A program made the position numbers and the translations under genes. DNA of 64,000 nt from JBGQBN01 sp041494805 (GTDB lineage Bacteria; Acidobacteriota; Terriglobia; Terriglobales; Acidobacteriaceae), in contig JBGQBN010000018.1 of assembly GCA_041494805.1 (NCBI GenBank), positions 1 through 64,000 of the forward strand, read 5' to 3'. Under the pieces are notes generated by a model. The model was not told the DNA's origin and made no database searches. It was given only the letters and a program-made list of their open reading frames with translations. Shown piece by piece: positions 44,874 to 53,582 of the stretch. Each line of letters begins with the position of its first letter. Positions within the stretch are counted from its first letter, which is position 1.

Positions 44874-45845
44874 TCATCGTGCCTTGGCCCGCGGATGATG
44901 CTTCTGGTACACATTCTTCAGCCGGTCCAGAGCCAGGTGCGTATAGATCTGGGTGGTCGAAATATCCGCGTGCCCAAGAATCGTTTGCACGGTACGCAGG
45001 TCGGCGCCGTTTTCTACCATGTGCGTGGCACAGCTGTGGCGCAACATGTGCGGACTGGCGTTGCGTCCCGTGCCCGACGACGTGGCGCGGACCATCTGCC
45101 AGACGCGCTGCCGGGTCAACTTTTGTGCGCTCCTCCCGAGAAAAAGAAGCGGAGAACCCTTCCCTGCCGCCAGCGCCGGGCGCGAGTTTTTCATGTACTC
45201 GGACAGCGCGTCCTGGGCCGATCTTCCCAAGGGAACAATTCGTTCCTTGTCGCCCTTGCCGCGCACCAGCACATAGCCAAGGTCGAGCTTCAAGTCTTCC
45301 AGTTTGACTCCGATGATCTCGGAGACACGCAGGGCCCCGGCGTAAAACACTTCCAGCATGGCACGGTTGCGCGCGGCGATGGCGTCAGCCCCTTTCCGGT
45401 TGGAAGATGTGCGCGGGCTGCCCAGCATGGTTTCCACTTCGTCGCGGGCCAGCGATTTGGGAAGTATTTTCCACTGCTTCGGAGAGTCAATGTTCAGGGT
45501 GGGATCGTGCTCAATGATCTTGTCCAGCAGCAGGTACCGGTACAGGTGACGCAAGGTTGAAAGCTTCCGCCCGACCGATCGACCCTCCACGGCATTGTTA
45601 AATAACTGCTGGATGAAATCGCGTACATCGTTGCGGCGGGCGTTCAGCAGCGTACGCTTGCGCTTTCCAAGAAAACTGGCGAACTGACCCACGTCCGTGG
45701 TGTAGGCGGTGACTGTGAGCGGCGCCAACCCCTTCTCGACCTTCAAGTAGTCGAGAAAGCCGGAAACCAGGCGGACATTAGCGTCGGAGGGCACGGAAAG
45801 AGTATGCGCGTTATCGGACGTAGAAAACAGTGACGAAGAGAGCAA
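44874..45845 (-). CDS. tyrosine recombinase XerD/XerC-like (first of tandem pair)
   Basis: 323 aa. FLDYLKVEKGLAPLTVTAYTTDVGQFASFL begins the core-binding domain. The catalytic residues are in FYAGALRVSEIIGVKLED (Arg), SPHMLRHSCATHMVENGADL (His, Arg), LGHADI (His) and TTQIYTHLAL (Tyr). The paralogue follows downstream on the same strand. Together they could be the XerC and XerD of the dif system or a pair for accessory elements; I found no dif site. Confidence 0.9.
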   Translation of the reverse strand: MLSSSLFSTSDNAHTLSVPSDANVRLVSGFLDYLKVEKGLAPLTVTAYTTDVGQFASFLGKRKRTLLNARRNDVRDFIQQLFNNAVEGRSVGRKLSTLRHLYRYLLLDKIIEHDPTLNIDSPKQWKILPKSLARDEVETMLGSPRTSSNRKGADAIAARNRAMLEVFYAGALRVSEIIGVKLEDLKLDLGYVLVRGKGDKERIVPLGRSAQDALSEYMKNSRPALAAGKGSPLLFLGRSAQKLTRQRVWQMVRATSSGTGRNASPHMLRHSCATHMVENGADLRTVQTILGHADISTTQIYTHLALDRLKNVYQKHHPRAKAR

Positions 45846-45850
45846 CCTTC

Positions 45851-46567
45851 TTATGTCGCCTGCACCTCGGTGAGCAATTCGACCGCGTACAGCGCGCCTT
45901 CCGGCGTGTCCTCATGTTTGAAATACGCAAAAACATTGCGCCCTTGCTGCAGGTGTTCCCGGGTGCGGGCGACCATGGCGCGGCGTTCGTCAGGCGTGTA
46001 GCTGGGCTTGCGGTAGCGGTAGTAGCAGAAATCGGCAGTGATAACATCGGGGGTTACACGCTCTTCAGTTTCGGCGATGCAGAGGGCGCGGTTGTGATTC
46101 TTTAGAAGACTGTAAATCTCATCCGTCAACCACGATGCATGGCGGAACTCGAAGGCCGAGGGGACGGCGCGAGGCAGAGTGGTAAGAAATTCTTCCAGAA
46201 GTTTGAGGTCTGCTTTCAGGTTGGGTGGCAGTTGAAAGAGGAGCGGGCCGAGTTTCCCGGCCTGCGCCAGAGGCTCGATCGTACCCAGGAAGCGCGGCAA
46301 GAAGTCGGTGGTGTCCTTCAGGCGCTTGATGTGCGTAATCACTTGATGGGCTTTGATGGTGAAGCGGAAATGAGCCGGGGTTTCAGCAATCCATTTCTGC
46401 ACGGTGGTTTCCTTCACCAGTTGGCGGAAAGTGAAGTTGACTTCGACGGCATTGAGCCGCGTGGCGTAGTGCTGCAGGAAACTTTTCTGCGGAAGCTTGG
46501 CGGGATAGAAATCCGGCTTCCAGCTCGGGTACGCCCATCCAGAGGTGCCGGCGTAAAATTGGGGCAT
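45851..46567 (-). CDS. DUF72-family protein
   Basis: 238 aa. YAGTSGWAYPSWKPDFYP, LNAVEVNFTFRQ, HFRFTIKAHQVITH, LLFQLPPNLKAD and VFAYFKHEDTPEG are the DUF72 barrel blocks. The family has a TIM-barrel fold with unknown activity, sometimes near DNA-repair genes. Here it lies directly beside a LigD-type polymerase on the same strand, 34 bp downstream. Confidence 0.9.
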   Translation of the reverse strand: MPQFYAGTSGWAYPSWKPDFYPAKLPQKSFLQHYATRLNAVEVNFTFRQLVKETTVQKWIAETPAHFRFTIKAHQVITHIKRLKDTTDFLPRFLGTIEPLAQAGKLGPLLFQLPPNLKADLKLLEEFLTTLPRAVPSAFEFRHASWLTDEIYSLLKNHNRALCIAETEERVTPDVITADFCYYRYRKPSYTPDERRAMVARTREHLQQGRNVFAYFKHEDTPEGALYAVELLTEVQAT

Positions 46568-46601
46568 GGCAAGGCCTCAACGTATCGATCGCGGAGTTGG
46601 A

Positions 46602-47633
46602 TTATACCTTGGGTCGCTTGGTGCGGCGTGACGGCACTCGCGGCTTTGATTTTCGGGAGGGGGGCTTCTCCGCTTGCGCGGCGATTTCCAACCCGGGTTC
46701 GGCAGGGGCAACCTTTCCCACTCCCGGTAACTGCGGCAACTTCTGCTTCAACTTGAGTACGGGCTCGAACAGATCGCCCATCTTTGTGAAACGCTCGACG
46801 ACCTCGTTGGCTTCAAATAGCAGCAGGCTGGCATCCTTTTTTTTCAGAGCCCGCTCGACCTCTTCCCATTTCACCGGAGTGGAAACCGTGGGATGCTCCC
46901 GGGCTCGCAGCGAATACACGCCGATTGTGGTCTTGTGCTCGTCGTTCTGACTCCAGTCCACCAGCACTTTGCCGGTGCGCAGTTCCTTTTTCATGTCTGA
47001 AACCACCAGTTGCGGGTGGTCGTGTTCCAGCAAGCGAGCGAGAGCATGAGCGAAGGGCTTGGTAACGTCGTAGCTGGTTGGTGTGTTCAGCGGCACATAG
47101 ATCTGCAGCCCCTTGGAACCGGAAGTCTTGGGAAAACTCTGCAGGCCGAAATGCTCGAAGATTTCCTTCAGCCACACGCCGACCTGGGCACACTGCACGA
47201 TGTTCGCGGGCGGGCCGGGGTCGAGATCAAAAACCATCATCGTAGGCGTGTTGATGTCTTGCGCCAGCGAGAGCGACGGATGCAGTTCGAGGGAAGCCAG
47301 GTTCGCCAGCCACACCAGCGTGGGCACGTCTCCGGCGAGGATGAAGTTGATGTTGCGGCGGTTGTGGCGGCTCCAGGCCGGCGCGGTCTTCACCCAGTCG
47401 GGCCGGTGCATGGGTGCGTTCTTCTCGTAAAAGTATTCCGCGTCGACGCCATCGGGATAGCGCTTCATGGTCAGCGCCCTCCCCGCGAGGTGGGGCAGAA
47501 GAGCGGGCGCGATGCGCACGTAGTAGTCGATCACCTGTCCCTTGGTGAAACCGGTCGCGGGATACAGGACTTTGTCCAGATTGGACAACTTCAGGTGCTT
47601 GCCCTGGATGTCAACCACGGGTGAGTTGCCCAC
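46602..47633 (-). CDS. LigD-type DNA polymerase/primase (NHEJ polymerase domain)
   Basis: 343 aa from a GTG at 47633; the frame is open to 47834 through REP palindromes, which are unlikely coding. LSNLDKVLYPATGFTKGQVIDYY, NFILAGDVPTLVWLANLASLELHP, MMVFDLDPGPPA (metal acids), PKTSGSKGLQIYVPL and KVLVDWSQNDEHKTTIGVYSLRARE are the archaeo-eukaryotic primase-like LigD polymerase. It fills gaps during end joining. It is a stand-alone polymerase; no Ku or ligase domain lies in the window. Pro/Arg/Lys-rich tail. Confidence 0.9.
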   Translation of the reverse strand: MGNSPVVDIQGKHLKLSNLDKVLYPATGFTKGQVIDYYVRIAPALLPHLAGRALTMKRYPDGVDAEYFYEKNAPMHRPDWVKTAPAWSRHNRRNINFILAGDVPTLVWLANLASLELHPSLSLAQDINTPTMMVFDLDPGPPANIVQCAQVGVWLKEIFEHFGLQSFPKTSGSKGLQIYVPLNTPTSYDVTKPFAHALARLLEHDHPQLVVSDMKKELRTGKVLVDWSQNDEHKTTIGVYSLRAREHPTVSTPVKWEEVERALKKKDASLLLFEANEVVERFTKMGDLFEPVLKLKQKLPQLPGVGKVAPAEPGLEIAAQAEKPPSRKSKPRVPSRRTKRPKV

Positions 47634-47766
47634 GCTGCCTCTCTTCGCTCGCGCGTCGGAGTGGAGTAAACGACTGCTGTTTAGTATAGTGGCGCTCTTT
47701 GGTGAATCGAGGGCCTGGTTTCTTGGATAGCTGATCCGCCGGGGACAATGAGCTGGGAATCTCCCC

Positions 47767-47847
47767 GTAGAGACGTTGCTTGCAACGTCTTGCAGGGGGC
47801 GGCATGAGTGCAACCTTCGAGAGAGACGTAGCAAGCTACGTCTCTAC
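47767..47847 (+). repeat. BIME: two REP palindromes in opposite orientation
   Basis: The left REP is GTA-GAGACGTTGC-TT-GCAACGTCTT and the right REP is GAGACGTAGC-AA-GCTACGTCTC-TAC. The 81-bp unit matches that at 32041-32123 in layout and in the TGCAGG-GGC...CAACCTT middle. It fills much of the 299-bp gap between the LigD-type gene and the M16 leader. Confidence 0.8.
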
Positions 47848-47932
47848 AGAGGAAGGGGTTTGACAACCGCCCCTTCCGCCACGTAATTTCAAACTTCTGC
47901 CCCTCATGTACGTCCAACCTGGTGGAGGCTCG

Positions 47933-48028
47933 ATGAAACACCCGGCATTGAAATCCCTCGCCCTGATTCTTGCGCTTACAGCCTTAGCGGCAGCGCAAGA
48001 CCTGGCTTCCTTCGAGTAGCACATCACC
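47933..48028 (+). other. signal-peptide segment separated from the M16 peptidase by TAG
   Basis: ATG at 47933 with GGAGG upstream encodes 28 residues beginning MKHPALKSLALILALTALAA, a clear signal peptide ending QDLASFE. TAG at 48017-48019 then stops the frame, and the same frame continues as HITVKKLENGLTV of the peptidase. Only this one codon breaks an otherwise normal precursor. Confidence 0.8.
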
Positions 48029-49453
48029 GTGAAGAAACTGGAAAACGGTCTGACGGTCATCATCTGCGAGCGGCCGGAAGCGCCCGTGTTTTCTTTCTAT
48101 ACCCATGTGGACGCTGGCTCGGTGCAGGACCCTATGGGCAAGACCGGTCTGGCGCACATGTTCGAGCACATGGCGTTCAAGGGCACGGACAAGATCGGCA
48201 CCACGGATTACGCTGCCGAAAAGGTTGCGTTGGAGAAAGTCGAGAACGCCTACGCAGCTTATCGCGAGGAACGAGACAAGAGCGTTGGCCGCAACGAGCA
48301 GAAGCTGGGAGAACTGGAAAAGGCATGGAAAGACGCCACCGCCGATGCAGGCAAGTACGTCAAGTCGAACGAATTTCCTCAGATTCTGGAAAGCAACGGC
48401 GTGGAAGGTCTGAATGCCAGCACCAATGAAGACGAAACCGCCTACCACTACTCGTTGCCGGAAAACCGGCTGGAGCTTTGGGCGTATCTGGAGTCGGAGC
48501 GCTTCCTGCACCCGGTGATGCGCGAGTTCTACAAGGAGCGCAACGTGGTGATCGAAGAACGCCGCATGCGCACCGACAGCAGTCCGATCGGAAGGTTGTT
48601 TGAACAGTTCATCTCGACGGCTTTCCAGGCGCATCCGTACCACCGCCCCACCATCGGCTGGATCTCGGACCTGAATTCCTTTTCCGCAACCGACGCCAAG
48701 AGCTTTTTCGACACCTACTACATTCCTTCGAACATGGTCGTGGCCGTGGTGGGCGATGTAAAGGCGGCCGAGGCTATGCCTCTCATCGAGAAGTATTTTG
48801 GCCGCATTCCGTTGCGGGGGAAACCGGACGAAAGAACCACCACCGAGCCGCCGCAGAACTCCGAACGCCGCGTTATCCTCAGCGGAACGTCCCAGCCCAT
48901 TTATCTCGAGGGTTACCATCGGCCCGACTATCGCAATCCGGATGACGCGGTGTACGACGCCATTGCCGACCTGATGTCGAACGGGCGCACTTCACGTCTG
49001 TACCGCGCGTTGGTGCAGGACAAGAAGATTGCTTCCGACTCGGCTGGGTTTACCGGTCTTCCGGGAAACAAATATCCCCATCTTTTTGCTTTTTATGCGG
49101 TCCCGTTGCCCGGCCACAAAACGGAAGAGATGGCGGAAGCCATTCACGCCGAGCTTGAGCACCTGAAGAAGGAGGACATCAGCGACGACGAATTGAAGAT
49201 GATCAAGACCCGGGCTAAGGCCAACCTGCTGCGCGGGTTGGCTGACAACGACGGCCTCGCTTACCAGCTTGCTCTGTACCAGGCACGCTATGACGATTGG
49301 CGTGAGCTCTTTACTACGGTGGACCGCATCGATAAGGTGACCAAGGCCGACATCCGGCGGGTGGCCGAGCAAACGTTTGTTTCGACCAACCGTACGGTGG
49401 GGGTCATCGAAACCGCCACACCTGCCGCGGGGAACAAAGGAGGTGCGCAATGA
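48029..49453 (+). CDS. M16-family zinc peptidase (active subunit)
   Basis: About 474 aa from a GTG at 48029, but the natural precursor probably begins at 47933. LAHMFEHMAFKGTDKIGT holds the inverted zinc motif HxxEH, and the second ligand Glu lies ~75 residues on in ERFLHPVMREFYKERNVVIEERRM. The protein is of the periplasmic M16B type. The next gene, overlapping by four bases, encodes a partner without the zinc motif, which suggests a heterodimer. Without the signal peptide the product would remain in the cytoplasm. Confidence 0.9.
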   Translation: MKKLENGLTVIICERPEAPVFSFYTHVDAGSVQDPMGKTGLAHMFEHMAFKGTDKIGTTDYAAEKVALEKVENAYAAYREERDKSVGRNEQKLGELEKAWKDATADAGKYVKSNEFPQILESNGVEGLNASTNEDETAYHYSLPENRLELWAYLESERFLHPVMREFYKERNVVIEERRMRTDSSPIGRLFEQFISTAFQAHPYHRPTIGWISDLNSFSATDAKSFFDTYYIPSNMVVAVVGDVKAAEAMPLIEKYFGRIPLRGKPDERTTTEPPQNSERRVILSGTSQPIYLEGYHRPDYRNPDDAVYDAIADLMSNGRTSRLYRALVQDKKIASDSAGFTGLPGNKYPHLFAFYAVPLPGHKTEEMAEAIHAELEHLKKEDISDDELKMIKTRAKANLLRGLADNDGLAYQLALYQARYDDWRELFTTVDRIDKVTKADIRRVAEQTFVSTNRTVGVIETATPAAGNKGGAQ

Positions 49454-50910
49454 AACAGCCCTTGCTCATTTTCCTGACTCTGATGGTCGCAACCCTTGGC
49501 GCGGTTGCCCCACGCTCGGCGACGGCGCAGGCAACCGACTGGCAGCAGATCAAGATTGCGCCTCTTCCCCCGTTTCACCCTCGGGAACCCAAACGGATCG
49601 ACCTGCCCAACGGCATGGTCATCTTTCTGCAGGAGGACCACGAGCTTCCTTTGATCGATGGCGTGGCCCGAATTCGCGGCGGATCCCGATCAGAACCCGC
49701 GAGCAAAGTGGGGCTGGTGGACATCTACGGCGAAGTCTGGCGTACCGGTGGAAGCAAGACCCAGACCGGAGACCAACTCGACGACTTTCTCGAAGTCCGT
49801 GCAGCGCGCGTGGAGACCAGCAGCCGCGCTGATTCCACCTCCATCTCCTGGTCGTGCTTGAAGGGCGACTTCGACGATGTGTTCAAAGTCTTTGCCGAAT
49901 TGCTGCGGGAGCCGGAATTCCGCGACGACAAGATTGACCTGGCCCAGAAGGAATATTTCGACGCCATCTCACGGCGCAACGATGAGGTCGGCGAAATCGC
50001 GGGTCGCGAGTCAGTCAAGCTGGCGTACGGCGCGAAAAACCCTTACGCGCGCGTGGCTGAATATGTGACGGTAGTGGCGGGTACCCGGCAGGATCTGCTC
50101 GATTGGCACCACCAGCACGTGTATCCCAACAACATCGTTCTGGGCATGGTCGGCGATTTCGACTCCGCGCAGATGGAGGCTAAGCTGCGTCAGGCGTTCG
50201 GCGCGTGGGCCAAGGGACCAGCCTCAAAGAAAGAAGACATCCAGTTTCAGACTGCCGCGCCCGGCTACTATCTGATTCCCAAGGAAGATGTGAACCAATC
50301 GTCCATTCGCATGGTTGGACTGGGAATCAAGCGCGACAATCCGGACTACTACGCGATCCAGGTTTTCAACGAAGCCTTCGGCGGCGGATTTTCTTCGCGC
50401 CTGTTCCGCAGCATTCGCACCGAGAAGGGGCTCGCCTATGACGTGGGCGGTGGTGTGGGGACGGCGTTCGATCATCCCGGCATCTTGCGTCTGTCCATGG
50501 GCACGAAGAGCGCTAGTACGGTGGAAGCCATTCAGGCGCTCTACGAGGAGATCGACAATCTGAGCAAGCGGCCCATCTCGGAAGACGAGATCCAGCGGGC
50601 CAAGGATGCCATCCTGAATTCATTCGTCTTCAATCTGGATTCGCCCGATAAACTCCTGCGGGAACAGATGGCCTATGAGTTTTACGGATATCCCTCGGAC
50701 TTTCTGGAGAAATACCGCCAGGGAATCGAAAAGGTGCGGCCTGCCGATGTCGCCCGGGTCGCGGCCAAATATTTGCACAAGGACAAGCTGGCCGTGCTGG
50801 TCGTGGGGAATACGGCTGACTTTGACAAGCCGCTGTCTTCGCTGGGATCGGTGACCAAGGTGGACATTGCCATCCCACCGCCTCCGGCGGAAGGCAAGCC
50901 TGCGCAATAG
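49450..50910 (+). CDS. M16-family peptidase-like protein (non-catalytic subunit)
   Basis: 486 aa with a signal peptide (LLIFLTLMVATLGAVAP). At the zinc site it reads GLVDIYGEVWRTGG, so the HxxEH pair is missing while RGGSRSEPASKVGL and the later RxxxY region (FSSRLFRSIRTEKGLAYDV) are kept. The last block contributes to the active site of its partner in known pairs. It overlaps the preceding M16 gene by ATGA and should form a heterodimeric exported protease. Confidence 0.92.
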   Translation: MKQPLLIFLTLMVATLGAVAPRSATAQATDWQQIKIAPLPPFHPREPKRIDLPNGMVIFLQEDHELPLIDGVARIRGGSRSEPASKVGLVDIYGEVWRTGGSKTQTGDQLDDFLEVRAARVETSSRADSTSISWSCLKGDFDDVFKVFAELLREPEFRDDKIDLAQKEYFDAISRRNDEVGEIAGRESVKLAYGAKNPYARVAEYVTVVAGTRQDLLDWHHQHVYPNNIVLGMVGDFDSAQMEAKLRQAFGAWAKGPASKKEDIQFQTAAPGYYLIPKEDVNQSSIRMVGLGIKRDNPDYYAIQVFNEAFGGGFSSRLFRSIRTEKGLAYDVGGGVGTAFDHPGILRLSMGTKSASTVEAIQALYEEIDNLSKRPISEDEIQRAKDAILNSFVFNLDSPDKLLREQMAYEFYGYPSDFLEKYRQGIEKVRPADVARVAAKYLHKDKLAVLVVGNTADFDKPLSSLGSVTKVDIAIPPPPAEGKPAQ

Positions 50911-51183
50911 TACAAGCCAAGATCAGTTCCGGCTGGTCTCTGCGTACCGGCGATTTCTGCTTGACAACTTCGACACCAGGAATGACAATCGCGCCACCAG
51001 TCTAACCAGCCAGGCGAGGATCACTCGCCGTCTCTTCTTCCGTAGTACAGGGCCTCAGTCGTAGGGCCGAACCCAGGCAGCAAATTAGGGAACCTTTTGT
51101 CGGGTACACGCGCTTGATGCGGCGTCTGGCCATTTGAGGTCACAAGTGATTTGTCCATCCACAACGGATACAGGAGGCCTTCG

Positions 51184-53403
51184 ATGAACTCCAAGATCGC
51201 TATTGCAGTGGTGGTTGTTCTGGCTCTTCCAACGCTCATGCAGGGACAGGGCCTAGGAACCGCGATGAGTGGCCCCAGCCCCTGGATTGACGTCACGACA
51301 TACGGTGCACGCGGTGACGCCCAAATATCTGGTGACTGCAACGTCGCCCTGGGCCCTCCTCCTACTGTGACCTGTTCCACGACGACGTTCTCCGCGACGG
51401 ACCAGTGGAAATCCATCCAGATACCCAATGCCGGAGTTTCATCGGCGACATTCCCGACCAGAATTTCCGCTGTAAACCCAGGAACACATACCCTCACTCT
51501 TGTGGATACACCCAACAGTGCGCCTAGTGGGGTGACAGTAACTTGGGGCACTGACGATGCAGCACCGGTTCAGAACGCAACAGCTGCATGCCCTGCCAGC
51601 AATAAGGGATGCGTTATCTACTTTCCAAGCGGCGACTACATGTTCGGAGCTGGCGTTTCAATGACGACGCAGACAAGCTTCGAGATAATCGCCCAGGGAA
51701 ACGGCGGAAGGCAACAGTCGAACCAACAATCCGGGGTCCGGCTCCTAACAGCCATGCCCAATTTCCCGATCATGACACTGGGTTCGATCACCAGTTCGAA
51801 CTGGGGCGGGTTCCAGCTATGGAATTTCACCTTCATGGATACCAGTGGGAATGGCAGCGTAACTGGCGGACTCGATATTATCAATACCAGTGACCCTCTA
51901 ATCGCGGAAAGTGACTTCGAGCACTTCAACGGCGTTGGTCACTACGGAATGAAGGCGGAACTTGGCAACGGTTCGGTCAACAATATCTTCCTGCTTCACG
52001 ACAAGGGCAAGGACAACGTCATATGGTACGACGGCACCGCTACGCAAGACGGTCCCATCGTTATCGGAGGCGATATTTTCCCCAGTATCGCCACGCCAAA
52101 CGGCCCCTGTTATGGCGTCAAAGCGGCTGGTCCCGTTCGAATCTTCGGAACTCACTTCGACGTAGGGACCGATACGAGCGGAACCCCAATCCGGTGTTTC
52201 GGCGTGCAGGCAGTGGGGGGACAGATTTACGGGAAATTTGAGGCCTCAGACATGGGGCACGAGGGAGACGGCGTGGAGTTGCCGGGCACCGCCGCCGGTG
52301 TCGAGGTTGACGGCATTTTCAACAATGAGGTACATGGTGTCATAATTCGATCGGGAGCCAAGAACAACAGGATAGTTGTGATGGTGGGCGCCAACGCCAA
52401 TACTTTTGATGTCTCAGATAACAGCGGAAACAACACGAACACCATCGAAATCCATGGCAAGCCTAATGCGGGTAACAGCTTTCAATTTGCAGGCCCGCTC
52501 GGCCTCAGCGGATCTACGATGGGCACGACCACGTTACAAGCTTCCTCCACTGCTTCCGGCACGCTAACTCTGCCCGCCCCCGCTACCAGTGACATCTTGG
52601 TAGGCCGGGGCACAACAGACACCCTAACCAACAAGACCCTCGCTAGTCCTGCTTTCAGCGGTACCGCCTCAACAGGCTTATCCCTTGGCGGAAATCTGAC
52701 CCTGACTGGAGCCTCGCCTTCAATCCTGACTTCCACCAACATCAACTTGTTGCTGACCCCGGGCGGCACAGGCGGGGTGCAGGTTCCCAACGGCGCTACC
52801 GCTACGCCTGCGTGGTTCATGCCGAACGGCCCAGGGTTCTATTCCCCGAGCTCAGGGGTCCTAGTTTTTCAGAGCGGGGCCTCGAGCGACCAGCTAGCTT
52901 TCAGTTCCACGGGATTGAATACGGTCTCGACTGGCGTTTACGGTTGGAGGTCAGGTTCTGTCCCCAATGGTGCGGCGGATACTGGACTCTCCCGAGACTC
53001 TGCCGCCGGCGTCATTAACTTTGGCACGGGGAGCAACGGGAGCACAGCGGGAAGCTGGAAGGCGAACGCCGGAACCCTGGGGGTTGCTACTGGTACCGCG
53101 CCTTTGGTGGTGACAAGCACTACGCCGGTCGCCAATCTTACTACCGTTCCAACCACCTACGACCACTCAGGGACCCAGAAGACAGGCACCCGCATCGTCG
53201 CGGATTCTGGGACTCTATCGGGAGGCACGTTAACCGTAAACTTTACTGGGGCGGCGATTTTTGGCGGCGCCGGAAACTACTTCTGCACCGCTAATGATAC
53301 AACCGGCCCCTCCGCCATCGAAATCACGTACAACACTGGTGCGCAGGTTGTGTTTACAGGCAACGGAACCCACAGCTTTCGTTACGTTTGCATTGGGAAC
53401 TGA
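51184..53403 (+). CDS. secreted right-handed beta-helix protein (pectate-lyase-like)
   Basis: 739 aa. A signal peptide (IAIAVVVVLALPTLMQG) leads to WIDVTTYGARGDAQISGDC, the opening of pectate-lyase-3/GH28-type helices. Repeated short strands with N and G follow, and the second half is Thr/Ser/Gly-rich like a phage-tail or adhesin stalk (TDTLTNKTLASPAFSGTAST). AGGAGG precedes the ATG. Probably extracellular, binding or cutting polysaccharide; no catalytic residues identified. Confidence 0.78.
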   Translation: MNSKIAIAVVVVLALPTLMQGQGLGTAMSGPSPWIDVTTYGARGDAQISGDCNVALGPPPTVTCSTTTFSATDQWKSIQIPNAGVSSATFPTRISAVNPGTHTLTLVDTPNSAPSGVTVTWGTDDAAPVQNATAACPASNKGCVIYFPSGDYMFGAGVSMTTQTSFEIIAQGNGGRQQSNQQSGVRLLTAMPNFPIMTLGSITSSNWGGFQLWNFTFMDTSGNGSVTGGLDIINTSDPLIAESDFEHFNGVGHYGMKAELGNGSVNNIFLLHDKGKDNVIWYDGTATQDGPIVIGGDIFPSIATPNGPCYGVKAAGPVRIFGTHFDVGTDTSGTPIRCFGVQAVGGQIYGKFEASDMGHEGDGVELPGTAAGVEVDGIFNNEVHGVIIRSGAKNNRIVVMVGANANTFDVSDNSGNNTNTIEIHGKPNAGNSFQFAGPLGLSGSTMGTTTLQASSTASGTLTLPAPATSDILVGRGTTDTLTNKTLASPAFSGTASTGLSLGGNLTLTGASPSILTSTNINLLLTPGGTGGVQVPNGATATPAWFMPNGPGFYSPSSGVLVFQSGASSDQLAFSSTGLNTVSTGVYGWRSGSVPNGAADTGLSRDSAAGVINFGTGSNGSTAGSWKANAGTLGVATGTAPLVVTSTTPVANLTTVPTTYDHSGTQKTGTRIVADSGTLSGGTLTVNFTGAAIFGGAGNYFCTANDTTGPSAIEITYNTGAQVVFTGNGTHSFRYVCIGN

Positions 53404-53582
53404 CGAAGGCCGGGAGAAAGCGGGACGGGGAGACGTTCGCACCCCTAGCCGTTAAACTTGACGGGGTGGGTGATTGTGCTATAAAGTGCGCTGGTATGTC
53501 GGTAGTGGGTCTGCGCCACCTGAGAGTTCTTCCCCCCTGGCAGTCGCGCCCTGGGCCGTAGTTCGCCGGAGGAGGCAGTGTT

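Noticed and set aside
43877..45845. Integron integrase or phage integrase assignment for the Xer pair
   Set aside because: Length and motifs match XerC/D; no attC array, attI or phage genes are near.
47634..47834. Extension of the LigD-type frame upstream
   Set aside because: It would translate through the REP palindromes; homology begins near VDIQGKHLKLSN.
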